Assembly (NCBI GenBank): GCA_022565075.1
Contig: JADFKG010000032.1
Span: 1-15,320 of the forward strand
From: Chloroflexota bacterium
GTDB taxonomy: Bacteria > Chloroflexota > Dehalococcoidia > SM23-28-2 > RBG-16-64-32
Reading direction: 5' to 3'
Length of the DNA stretch: 15,320 nucleotides
The notes under the pieces were generated by a model. The model did no database searches. It was given only the letters and a program-made list of their open reading frames with translations, and was not told the origin of the DNA. The position numbers and the translations under genes were made by a program. Shown one piece after another: positions 6,964 through 14,211 of this stretch (position 1 is the stretch's first letter; every line of letters begins with the position of its first letter).

Positions 6964-7653
6964 CTAAGACGCTCGCACGAATCGATAGCCGAATCCGCGC
7001 TCCGTCAATATCCGCTTTGGATGGTCGGGGGCGTCTTCAAGCTTCTTTCTCAGGCGCCAGATGTAGACGCGCAGGAAGTCGATGTCGTCGACGTACTCGT
7101 CACCCCAGACGCTGGCCAGCAGTGAGCCGTACTTATGGACCCGGCCGGGCGCCTCGGCCAGGGACACCAGTAGCTTGAACTCAGTCGGAGAAAGATCAAC
7201 GGTTTGGCCGCTCAGCAACACTTGGTGCTGCACCGTGTCGATCACCAGGTCCCCGTCGTCGTAACGGAATTCGCCCGATTCGTCGGTGTGGCTGTGGGCC
7301 CTTCTCAAGACCGCCTTGACGCGGGCGATGAGCTGACGCGGCGACACCGGCTTGGAAACGAAGTCGTCGGCTCCCAACTCCAGCCCTCTAACGATCTCTT
7401 CTTCCCGATCCAGTGACGTGAGCATGATGATCGGTGTCTCGGTGAATTCGCGAATCCGCGCACACACCGTCCAACCGTCCATGCCGGGCATCAGCACGTC
7501 CAGCACTACAGCATCCGGGTGGTCAGCGAACAACTTGCGCAGGCCCTCCTGGCCGTCCTGAGCTTCCTCCACTTCGAACCCGTCTGCCTCGAGTGCGTCG
7601 CGTAGCAGCCTACGATCGGCCTGCGCGTCATCAATCACCAATATTCTTGTCAT
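6964..7653 (-). CDS. OmpR/PhoB-family response regulator
   Basis: A 229-residue DNA-binding regulator. The receiver domain spans about 1-115, with D8-D9, phospho-acceptor Asp52 (VLDVLMPG), Thr79 and Lys101 (VSKPV) intact. A winged-helix output domain spans about 128-227, recognised by the DLSPTEFKLL start, the VWGDEYVDDIDFLRVYIWRL recognition helix region and the GFGYRF wing ending. The start at ATG 7653 has AAGGG six bases upstream. It is transcribed divergently from ccdA, so it may control that operon, and it may take its phosphate from the GAF kinase, which has no receiver of its own. The partnership is inferred from position only. Confidence 0.94.
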   Translation of the reverse strand: MTRILVIDDAQADRRLLRDALEADGFEVEEAQDGQEGLRKLFADHPDAVVLDVLMPGMDGWTVCARIREFTETPIIMLTSLDREEEIVRGLELGADDFVSKPVSPRQLIARVKAVLRRAHSHTDESGEFRYDDGDLVIDTVQHQVLLSGQTVDLSPTEFKLLVSLAEAPGRVHKYGSLLASVWGDEYVDDIDFLRVYIWRLRKKLEDAPDHPKRILTERGFGYRFVRAS

Positions 7654-7672
7654 TCGTAGCCCTTAGTCTCGT

Positions 7673-7678
7673 ATCATA
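7673..7678 (-). promoter_or_regulatory. Likely -10 box of the OmpR-type regulator gene
   Basis: TATGAT on the minus strand, five of six matches to consensus, lies about 20 bases before ATG 7653. No good -35 box is found 16-18 bases further upstream, which would suit an activator-dependent promoter. Confidence 0.4.
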
Positions 7679-7760
7679 TCCGCTCTCCGGTAGCGCTCGC
7701 ACTGTCGCAACCCGGCCTGACCTGCGGGCGGCAAGCCCAACCGGCGCCGAAGGTGATGCC

Positions 7761-7790
7761 GTTAACGAGGCCCCAATGCCGTGTTTATGA
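7761..7790 (+). promoter_or_regulatory. Candidate regulator site in the ccdA/OmpR divergent region
   Basis: GTTAACGAGG (7761-7770) faces GTTTATGA (7783-7790), followed by GTTGATGC. The same pieces (TAAACGAGG, GTTAATGC, CGTTTAT) occur at 3792-3830 in a different order, and ATAAACGAGG occurs at 3694. The spacing of A/T-rich half-sites suits an OmpR-type dimer. I found this by eye and have no background frequency for it. Confidence 0.35.
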
Positions 7791-7884
7791 AGCGTTGATG
7801 CGCGCCGCCGACCATTGAACTTGACAGGTGTCGAGAGGGGCCTGGTCGTCCGGCGATGTATCGAGAGACGAGAGGAGGACGAAC

Positions 7885-8736
7885 ATGGGATTCGCAGAGA
7901 TTGGTGGGATAAGCATCTTCCTTGCTTTCTTCGCCGGGCTTCTGTCGATCGCTTCTCCTTGTATCCTTCCTCTAATCCCCGCCTACCTGGGCTATCTAAC
8001 CGGCGCGTCGCTCGAGGGCCCATCGACTGAAGCTGGTGCGCCCGTGCCGGCGCAAGATGTGGCTGGCGCTGGAGCCACCACTCGCGTGACAACCGCAGCA
8101 ATGGCGACGCCAGATCACGGACAGGCTGGATCAACCAACGTCGCGCGGCCATCGACCTTCTTGCATGCGGTGAGCTTCACGAGCGGCTTCTCGCTCGTGT
8201 TCATTCTGTTTGGCATCTCTCTGGGCATCATCGGGTTCTTCTTGCGAGACCAGCAAGACATTATCTTCAAGGTGTCTGGCGGCACACTCGTTATTCTTGG
8301 GCTCCACCTCGCCGGCGTAATCACTATTCCCTTCCTTGAGGTGGAGCGCAAGCTGGACGCGGGATCTGGAGCGAAGGTCGGATACGCCCGCTCGTTCGTC
8401 GTAGGGTCTACTTTCTCTGCGGGTTGGAGCCCCTGCATCGGCCCCACTCTCGGCGCTATCCTTGCGCTGGCCGTGGCCAGTGGCACCGTCGTCCAGGCGG
8501 GGTTCCTCCTGTTCGCCTATGCAGCGGGCCTGGCGGTTCCGTTTCTTGCCATGGGCGCCGCCTACGGCAGTATCAAACCGATATACAACTACGTCAAGCG
8601 CTATCTGGGGTACGTCAACTTCGCGAGCGGCGCCCTGATTATCGTGGTGGGCGTCCTCATCTTCACGGACAGCCTTATCAACCTGAACACCCTGTTCAAC
8701 TTCGGCCTTCTGGGCGACGTATCTTCGGAGGTATAG
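7885..8736 (+). CDS. ccdA: CcdA/DsbD-type transmembrane thiol electron transporter
   Basis: A 283-residue membrane protein that passes electrons from cytoplasmic thioredoxin to thiol proteins outside the membrane. The two hallmark cysteines are in SPCILPLIP (Cys26) and SPCIGPTLG (Cys184), on the first and fourth of about six helices. It carries a hydrophilic insert of about 45 residues (41-88, rich in Ala, Thr, Pro and Gly) after the first helix, longer than in compact CcdA proteins. ATG 7885 is the start because GAGGAGGA lies just before it; the open frame upstream has no such site. It stops one base before the TlpA-like gene, so the two are coupled. Known partners of CcdA are cytochrome c maturation and TlpA/ResA proteins. 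Confidence 0.92.
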   Translation: MGFAEIGGISIFLAFFAGLLSIASPCILPLIPAYLGYLTGASLEGPSTEAGAPVPAQDVAGAGATTRVTTAAMATPDHGQAGSTNVARPSTFLHAVSFTSGFSLVFILFGISLGIIGFFLRDQQDIIFKVSGGTLVILGLHLAGVITIPFLEVERKLDAGSGAKVGYARSFVVGSTFSAGWSPCIGPTLGAILALAVASGTVVQAGFLLFAYAAGLAVPFLAMGAAYGSIKPIYNYVKRYLGYVNFASGALIIVVGVLIFTDSLINLNTLFNFGLLGDVSSEV

Positions 8737-8737
8737 C

Positions 8738-9388
8738 ATGTCAGAACGTTGGAGCGAGAGGGCGTGGGTGCTAGACCTGCGAAAACGGCTGACTACGCTC
8801 GCCGCCTTGTCGGTAGTTGTCGGCGCCGCCCTGGGCGTGCTTGCGTTTGTCGGCGTGCTCGGCAACCAGGGCGGCGGTGAGGGCATTGAAGACGCCGTGA
8901 TCCTGAACACCGCCGCCCTACCCGGCTTCGAGCAACTCGATGTCGGTCCCAAAGCCGGCAAGCTCGCGCCCGACTTCGAGATATCGGACTTCGATGGGAC
9001 GCGTCATCGCCTGAGCGACTTCCGCGGCAAGGTCGTGTACGTGACATTCTGGGCGTCGTGGTGCGGCCCGTGCAAGGCGGAGCTACCGGATATCGAGCAG
9101 CTCCAGGCCGACCATCCAGATGACCTTGTCGTCGTCGCAATAAACCGAGCTGAGCCGCTTGGCCGCGCACGTGGCTTCCTGGAGGACCTGACCAGGTCGG
9201 ACGGCGGCACCGGCGTAAGCTTTCCCGTCAATGGAATCGACCCGGATGACTCCGTGTATGACGAGTACCGCGGGATCGGGATGCCCGTCAGCGTCTTTAT
9301 CAACCCGGACGGCGTCGTGACGCAGGTTCACAACGGCCTGATCCTCCTGGAACAGATGGAAGAGGCGCTGGCGGAAGCCGCCGCCTAG
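8738..9388 (+). CDS. TlpA/ResA-like membrane-anchored thioredoxin
   Basis: A 216-residue protein with a basic N-terminus, one membrane anchor at about 19-41, and an AhpC/TSA-type thioredoxin fold from about residue 65 (APDFEISDFDG … LSDFRGKVVYVTFWAS). The active site is W108-C-G-P-C112 and the cis-Pro loop is GIGMPVSVF. The domain faces outward, where it would be kept reduced by CcdA, encoded one base upstream. It would reduce disulfides in apocytochromes or copper proteins; ResA/TlpA relatives act in cytochrome c maturation and in cytochrome oxidase copper-centre assembly. The ribosome site CGGAGG is inside the end of ccdA. Confidence 0.92.
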   Translation: MSERWSERAWVLDLRKRLTTLAALSVVVGAALGVLAFVGVLGNQGGGEGIEDAVILNTAALPGFEQLDVGPKAGKLAPDFEISDFDGTRHRLSDFRGKVVYVTFWASWCGPCKAELPDIEQLQADHPDDLVVVAINRAEPLGRARGFLEDLTRSDGGTGVSFPVNGIDPDDSVYDEYRGIGMPVSVFINPDGVVTQVHNGLILLEQMEEALAEAAA

Positions 9389-9405
9389 ACACGAGGAGAA
9401 TGACG

Positions 9406-10656
9406 ATGAGACAAGCGGGCGGACTACGGCGGATCGCCAGACGACTACGGGGCGGCATCAGGACCTGGTGGTTCGTGATTGGCGGTGTCGCGTTGCTGGC
9501 TGCCGCCTGCGGCGGTGCCGCGACCACGGGCTCTGATTCTGACAGCCAGGATGATGACAGCGGCTCATCGATCGATGTCGAGGGTGCTCCGTTGGTCTCC
9601 GGCTGGAACACCGACTGGACGAATCGCACCATCGACCTTTCCGAGCTGATCAAGGGCCGTCCCGAGGCAGACCCGAGGGATCTGATCGTGCCACTCGACG
9701 AACCGACATTCGAGACCGTCGACGAGGCGTCGCAGTGGCTTGAGGGCCGGGAGCCGGTGGCCCTGGTTCAGTTCAACGGTGAAGCGCGCGTTTATCCGCT
9801 GCGCATTCTCACCTGGCACGAGGTGGTCAACGATGAAGTGGACGGTGTGCCGATCGCGGTCACTTACTGTCCGCTCTGCAACAGCGCTGTGGCGTTCAAG
9901 CGGACCGTCAACGGTCAGGTCCTGAGCTTCGGCACCTCCGGCCTTTTGCGCAACAGCGACCTCGTGATGTGGGACCGTCAGACTGAGTCACTCTGGCAGC
10001 AGATCACGGGTGAGGGTATCGTCGGCGAACTCGCGGGGACTCAGCTGGAGTTCGTGCCGATCGGCATCGTGGCGTGGGAGGACGTTCAGGACCGTTTCCC
10101 CGACGCCAAGGTACTGTCCCGAGACACCGGATTCGCCGCGCCGTACGGCCAGAATCCGTACTTCGGATACGACCAGGGCCAACTGGGCACCTTCCTGTTC
10201 GACGGCGAAATCGACGACCGATTCCCGGCCTTCGAGCGAGTCGTCGGCGTTCGGGTTGGGGAGACCACCAGGGCTTATCCGTTCAGCGCTCTTTCGGAGA
10301 AGCGGGTCGCTAACGACGTTGTGGCGGGAGAGCCGGTGCTCGTCGTCTGGGGCGCGGAAGATACCGCGTCTGCCCTCGACGATACCGTCATCGCCAAGGG
10401 GAGGAGCGTCGGCACCGGGTTGGCGTACCTCCGGACGGTGGACGGCCGGGTGCTAACGTTCGAGGCCGGCGAGGACGACACCTTTGTCGATGCCGAGACT
10501 GGCACTACCTGGGATCTGCTCGGACTCGCGCTGGCTGGCCCTCTTGAAGGTCGACAGCTGACGACGGCGATTCACACGAACGAGCTATGGTTCGCCTGGG
10601 CCGCCTTCAACCCCGATGCGGTGGTCTACGGCGATGAGGCTGGCACTGCCGGATGA
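9406..10656 (+). CDS. DUF3179 domain lipoprotein
   Basis: A 416-residue exported protein. The signal peptide is basic (RRIARRLRGG) then hydrophobic and ends in LLAAAC (Cys35), so lipid anchoring is likely although the -3 residue is Ala rather than Leu. A Ser/Asp-rich linker follows. The body matches DUF3179: ARVYPLRILTWHEVVNDEV, then AVTYCPLCNSAVAFKR with its C-P-L-C pair, GTSGLLRNSDLVMWDRQTESLW, and SRDTGF near the middle. DUF3179 has no settled function; the invariant C-x-x-C and nearby His suggest a redox or metal role. ATG 9406 is chosen because GAGGAG is seven bases upstream; ATG 9400 is too close to it. It lies 17 bases after the TlpA-like gene, making that protein a likely supplier of reduced thiols. 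Confidence 0.88.
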   Translation: MRQAGGLRRIARRLRGGIRTWWFVIGGVALLAAACGGAATTGSDSDSQDDDSGSSIDVEGAPLVSGWNTDWTNRTIDLSELIKGRPEADPRDLIVPLDEPTFETVDEASQWLEGREPVALVQFNGEARVYPLRILTWHEVVNDEVDGVPIAVTYCPLCNSAVAFKRTVNGQVLSFGTSGLLRNSDLVMWDRQTESLWQQITGEGIVGELAGTQLEFVPIGIVAWEDVQDRFPDAKVLSRDTGFAAPYGQNPYFGYDQGQLGTFLFDGEIDDRFPAFERVVGVRVGETTRAYPFSALSEKRVANDVVAGEPVLVVWGAEDTASALDDTVIAKGRSVGTGLAYLRTVDGRVLTFEAGEDDTFVDAETGTTWDLLGLALAGPLEGRQLTTAIHTNELWFAWAAFNPDAVVYGDEAGTAG

Positions 10657-10730
10657 CGACATCAGCGCGCAGCCGCAGGGGGCCACGATCCCGCCGGCGA
10701 GCGTCAGGCGCAACTGCGAGGAGGAGGAAG

Positions 10731-11654
10731 ATGACGAGGGGCAGAGCAGGGATCGACGTGCCGAACGATGGCAGCAGCAGGCTGCTGGCATCGGACGTCC
10801 GCCCGGCACTTGTTCTCAGCGGCGGTGGGATTCTGGGCGCGGTTCAGGTGGGCGTGCTCAAGGCTCTCTTCCGGGGCGGTCTGCGGCCCTCGATGGTCGT
10901 CGGCACAAGCGTGGGCGCCCTCAACGGTGCGTTCGTCGCCTTCCAGCCAGACCTGGCGGGCGTCTCTGAACTGGAGGCCGTCTGGCGCGACCTACGCGCG
11001 TCGCGCATCTTCGAGCAGAATCCGGTGCGGCTGGCTGTCAACCTCATCACGCGACGCAACTGCATGTTCAGGACCGACCTCCTGCAGCAGCTCATCGGTG
11101 ATTCGCTGGTCACCGATGACTTCGCGGCCGCGCAGATCCCGCTCCGTGTTGTTGCCACTGATATGACAAGAGGCGAGAAGGTGGTCCTGGAGGAAGGTCC
11201 GGTGTCCGAGGCCGTGCTCGCATCGTGCGCGATACCTGGCTTGTTCTGTCCGGTGGAGTCGGGCGGCGTGATGCTTGTGGACGGCGGTCTCGTGGCGAAC
11301 ATGGATCTCGAAACTGCCGTGAACGCCGGCGCCAGCGACATCCTTGCGATCGACCTTACACAGCCGCCGGACGGGTTCAAGTCAGACAGTATTGTGAAGG
11401 TCCTCTATCGCTCGCTCGAGTTGCTTCTACAGCAGCAAGTGAAGCGCGATATCGAACGCTTTTCGGACCGGGCGCGGATCACGGTGATCCGCCCCCATCT
11501 TGACCATGCGCACACCCTGGCGTCTTTCGGACATATCGGACACCTGATAGAGGAAGGTGAACGGCTGGGGCGGCAGCTGCTCGAGGAGTGCGTCGATGAC
11601 GAGGGCCACCTGAGCTGCGGACTCGTGACGAACGAGCCGGGCAGCACCCGGTAA
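10731..11654 (+). CDS. Patatin-like phospholipase (RssA/YlbK type)
   Basis: A 307-residue lipid acyl hydrolase. The oxyanion loop GGGILG (31-36), nucleophile elbow G58-T-S60-V-G and the dyad aspartate in VDGG (Asp184) are all intact. There is no signal peptide, so it acts inside the cell or on the inner membrane face. The start at ATG 10731 follows a strong GGAGGAGG site; an upstream ATG at 10653 overlaps the previous stop but would add 26 Arg- and Ser-rich residues unlike the family. It is the last gene of the ccdA operon, 74 bases after the DUF3179 gene, so it may be only loosely linked in function. Confidence 0.9.
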   Translation: MTRGRAGIDVPNDGSSRLLASDVRPALVLSGGGILGAVQVGVLKALFRGGLRPSMVVGTSVGALNGAFVAFQPDLAGVSELEAVWRDLRASRIFEQNPVRLAVNLITRRNCMFRTDLLQQLIGDSLVTDDFAAAQIPLRVVATDMTRGEKVVLEEGPVSEAVLASCAIPGLFCPVESGGVMLVDGGLVANMDLETAVNAGASDILAIDLTQPPDGFKSDSIVKVLYRSLELLLQQQVKRDIERFSDRARITVIRPHLDHAHTLASFGHIGHLIEEGERLGRQLLEECVDDEGHLSCGLVTNEPGSTR

Positions 11655-11783
11655 CGAAGGCGGCTAACTACTCCAGCGGCCGTGCTTGGCTCGCGTTTCG
11701 AAGATCGAGTTCAGATCCTTCGCGTTGCTGTCTGAAGGCCGATCCGCGTGGTCGATGTCGCCCCGCAAGACTGGCTTCAGATA

Positions 11784-11834
11784 CGAATTCGTGGAGGGCC
11801 CGGTGTGATTCGACCCCCCGACTCGCGGAAGAGG
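11784..11834 (-). repeat. Decayed tRNA 3' half, left copy of a direct repeat
   Basis: On the minus strand this reads as anticodon-loop-to-acceptor sequence: CGAGTC variable region, GGTCGAATC in place of the T loop, then GGGCCC as the 3' acceptor strand. The T stem no longer pairs, so it is a relic. It aligns with 14058-14108 in the same orientation: 33 of 39 aligned positions match between GGGCCC and AGAGG, with one two-base gap. The likeness continues past the tRNA end (CGAATTCGTGGA against CGAACGTAGA). Confidence 0.55.
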
Positions 11835-11965
11835 TCGCACCTCAAGGCGTCGCTTGCTCGACGACAATCACCTCCGGGTCATAAGCTATGATCAGGATAG
11901 CGAACTGGCTCGGTGCGTCTCCGCCGGGGGGGCCACTTGGCCTCTGAAAACTAGTCAAACGGCCC

Positions 11966-12017
11966 CTGTCGCCGTCTTTTCAGTGCGGTCGTAAGGAGGA
12001 TTACAAAACGGCGACGG
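11966..12017 (+). promoter_or_regulatory. Leader hairpin displaying GGAGGA in a loop
   Basis: GTCGCCGT (11968-11975) pairs with ACGGCGAC (12008-12015), and CT/GG extends the stem by a wobble and one pair. TTT (11978-11980) and AAA (12005-12007) add to the inner end. Nested inside, GTAA (11991-11994) pairs with TTAC (12001-12004), leaving GGAGGA as a six-base loop. No start codon lies at a usable distance after it. The structure is 56 bases before the lipoprotein start, so it may be a 5' control element. Confidence 0.4.
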
Positions 12018-12073
12018 CGAGCCGCCTAATGTTTGTGTAAGAAGTCACAAGGTATCTCGTAGGAGGGTTCGGA

Positions 12074-13940
12074 ATGCTGATACGTCGCATCGCGTTGCCA
12101 GTCGTGGTTTTGACTAGTCTTGCACTGCTCGCTGCTGCTTGTGGCGATAACGACGATGGCGAATCGTCGCCTCCCAGTGAAATTCAGGCGACGGAAACTC
12201 CCGTTGGCATCGACCTCGTGGCAAGCAGCGGAATCGTCGGGGGAGACCCAGACTTCAACTTCGTGGCTCTGACGTGGCAGGGATACTGGCTTTCCCGCGA
12301 CCACTTCGGGCCGTTCGTGATGGCTTCCGGGATGGGCATCCCCTTCGAGCCGCCCATGGAGATGCTGCAACAGGCCATGGAGATGGTAGCCCAGAACCCA
12401 GACGACGTGGTGATGATCCCGGCGAACATGGCGCCGCTGCAAGCGATCTACGCTTCTGGCAGCCCGAACCTGCTTAACGATCCGAGGGACTTCGATCCGC
12501 TCGACTTTGAGGGGTTCCGTCTGGACCCGGACTCCTTTGATGTCACGGTCAGCGTCCGTGGTCAGGCGGAGACCATGTTGAAGGAGAGCCAGTGGGCACA
12601 CAACTTTGCCAACGCCCATTTCGGCGAACCGGAGGGCGACTTTGGCGCACAGCAGCGGTTCATCGGCATGATGGTGGCCATGCTGTCGCAAATGCAGGGG
12701 CAGTACGCCATGCAAGAGCTGCTCGGCGATGACGGGCTCTACCACGACTCCGATGGAGCGCTGGACTTCACCGGCAACTGGGTGATGCTCCACGGGCTCT
12801 CCGACATCGCCGGGCTGACGAGCGATCGTGGTGAGTTGAATCACGGGCGCTACATGGCCCCAGATGCCCATCAGGCGTTCGAAGGCGCTGCGAACGGCCT
12901 GCTCGCCGCCCTCGAGGATCGCGAGCCGGCCTCCGCAGACGAAGCCGCGGCGGCGATTCGCGCGCTCGCCTACCGGGCCTGGACGGCTGATGATACGGCA
13001 GTCGCCGAACGTGCGCTAAGCAGAGCCCGGGCGATCGCGGATGAGCAGCTGGTGGACTTCACGTCGGAGGACGTCACGCAACTGGCAGCGGCGGTGACTG
13101 GCCTGATAGCGACGAGCGCTGCGACAGACGATGAAAAGTACAGGGATGCCGCAGACGCAATCTTCGACCGGCTGGCTGATGACTTCGATCCAGAGCATGG
13201 TGTGTTCAAGTCGAAGAGCGTCTACAGCGTCGATGACGTGGCCTGGATTATCGCCGGGCTGAACTCGCTGACGCAGCTTGGCGGCGATGCCACGAAGGGG
13301 CCTGCCAGCCGTGCGCTTCTCGCCTTCTACGAGAGCACTATCAGCCTGGCCGGGATGCAGCTTTCCGCACCGCCCGGCAAGGACGGCGCGATGGCGAGCG
13401 AATGGGAGAAGGACCTCCCAAGTGTCGTCTACTACCACCCCGCAGACACGCCTTCGCCGCCGGCCGCCGGGAAACTGCCCGTCCCGGCCAGCGAGGTGAC
13501 ATGGGACGGCGATAGCTGGGAAGTGACTAGCGATACCTTTGTGCCGGCGGGTGCGATGCACCTGGCGAACGAGCTGAACTGGATAGGCCCGCACCTCGGG
13601 TCGATCCCCTTCCCACCCGTCACCGACGCAGTTTCGAACCAGGTGCCAGACGCCGGCGCGCCGGTCACGAGCGCTACGCTCGTGGGCAAGAAGATCGCCT
13701 TTGACGTCGATGCGCTGACGGTGCCCGCAGGCCAGGAAGTGACCATCACATTCGACAATCAGGACGCCGCTGTCCCTCACAACCTGCACGTGCAGGCAGG
13801 GCCGGAAGGCGACTTCAAGACCGAAATCGTCGAGGGGCCAGTACTCCACACTGACTTTCGAGATCGCCGAACCCGGGAGCTGTAGCTTTGTCTGCGACGT
13901 TCATCCCATTCAGATGGCTGGGACGATCTTCGTCGAATGA
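12074..13940 (+). pseudogene. Met-rich lipoprotein with C-terminal cupredoxin domain, frameshifted
   Basis: The start at ATG 12074 has AGGAGG seven bases upstream. The signal peptide ends in LLAAAC (Cys23), so it should be lipid-anchored. Residues 80-230 are unusually rich in Met (MASGMGIPFEPPMEM, MMVAMLSQMQ). Residues 270-440 are helical with repeat-like spacing, resembling an alpha-hairpin toroid. A cupredoxin domain begins at about 555 (VDALTVPAGQEVTITF) with the first copper ligand in PHNLHV. The main frame then leaves the domain at about 13847-13851 and ends at 13885, giving 603 residues. The next frame restores it: LTFEIAEPG, then FVCDVHPIQM with the Cys, His and Met ligands, stopping at 13940. 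One extra base or two missing bases explain this. As sequenced, the protein lacks three of four copper ligands. It may be a sequencing error or a real loss of the copper site. Confidence 0.8.
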
Positions 13941-14057
13941 GGTAAGCTACTCGGTCATAGAGCAGTGACGTCGTGCTCGGTCACCTCGCTCTGGAGCCGG
14001 CACCATCCGAGCGTCTCGAAGTCCAGGCTTCCGGGCAGCCAAGTATCATACAGGGAA

Positions 14058-14149
14058 CGAACGTAGAGGGCCCAGCGGGATTCGAACCCACGACTCCCGG
14101 ATTAGAGGCCTGTCGAAAGCGCCTGTGGGATCTGATGCTGCAGTGGGCC
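14058..14149 (-). pseudogene. tRNA-Arg-like relic with intact 3' half
   Basis: Minus strand. From the anticodon loop to the acceptor the sequence is tRNA-like: TCTAA then TCCGG (3' anticodon stem), GAGTC variable loop, GTGGG-TTCGAAT-CCCGC as a perfect T arm, and TGGGCC acceptor. TCT with AA after it suggests Arg(UCU). GGCCCA at 14149-14144 could pair with TGGGCC at 14074-14069, but the D arm and 5' anticodon stem are not recognisable and position 33 is C rather than T, so it is not a working tRNA. A homologous relic lies at 11784-11834. Integrases often use this half of a tRNA gene as attachment site. Bases 13941-14057 and 14150-14211 show nothing else. Confidence 0.6.
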
Positions 14150-14211
14150 GTGTACGGCGAGCACCACGCTACGTGAAACGTCGGGAGTAAATCAGTAAGG
14201 GAGAGTTGAAC

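Larger units (their letters stand above)
11655..12073. other. Intergenic region with tRNA relic and leader hairpin
   Basis: About 420 bases with no credible gene. It contains a decayed tRNA 3'-half repeat (11784-11834), a TATGAT hexamer (11887-11892) without a matching -35 box, a run of eight G at about 11925-11932, and a long hairpin (11966-12017). The ribosome site AGGAGG (12061-12066) belongs to the next gene. A short minus-strand frame crossing the relic translates tRNA-like sequence and is not a gene. Confidence 0.5.

Noticed and set aside
12026..12871. Minus-strand 281-codon frame opposite the lipoprotein gene
   Set aside because: His/Val/Arg-rich shadow typical of GC-rich antisense frames; the plus strand has signal peptide, ribosome site and cupredoxin domain.
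13016..13849. Minus-strand 277-codon frame opposite the cupredoxin end
   Set aside because: Same shadow effect; starts without a ribosome site and shows no domain.
13847..13853. Programmed frameshifting in the cupredoxin gene
   Set aside because: The site (CACACTG) is not a slippery heptamer and no stimulatory hairpin or internal ribosome site is evident nearby.
13973..14176. Short plus-strand frame containing GPAGFEPTTPG
   Set aside because: This phrase is the usual false translation of the antisense of a tRNA; it lies on the tRNA relic.
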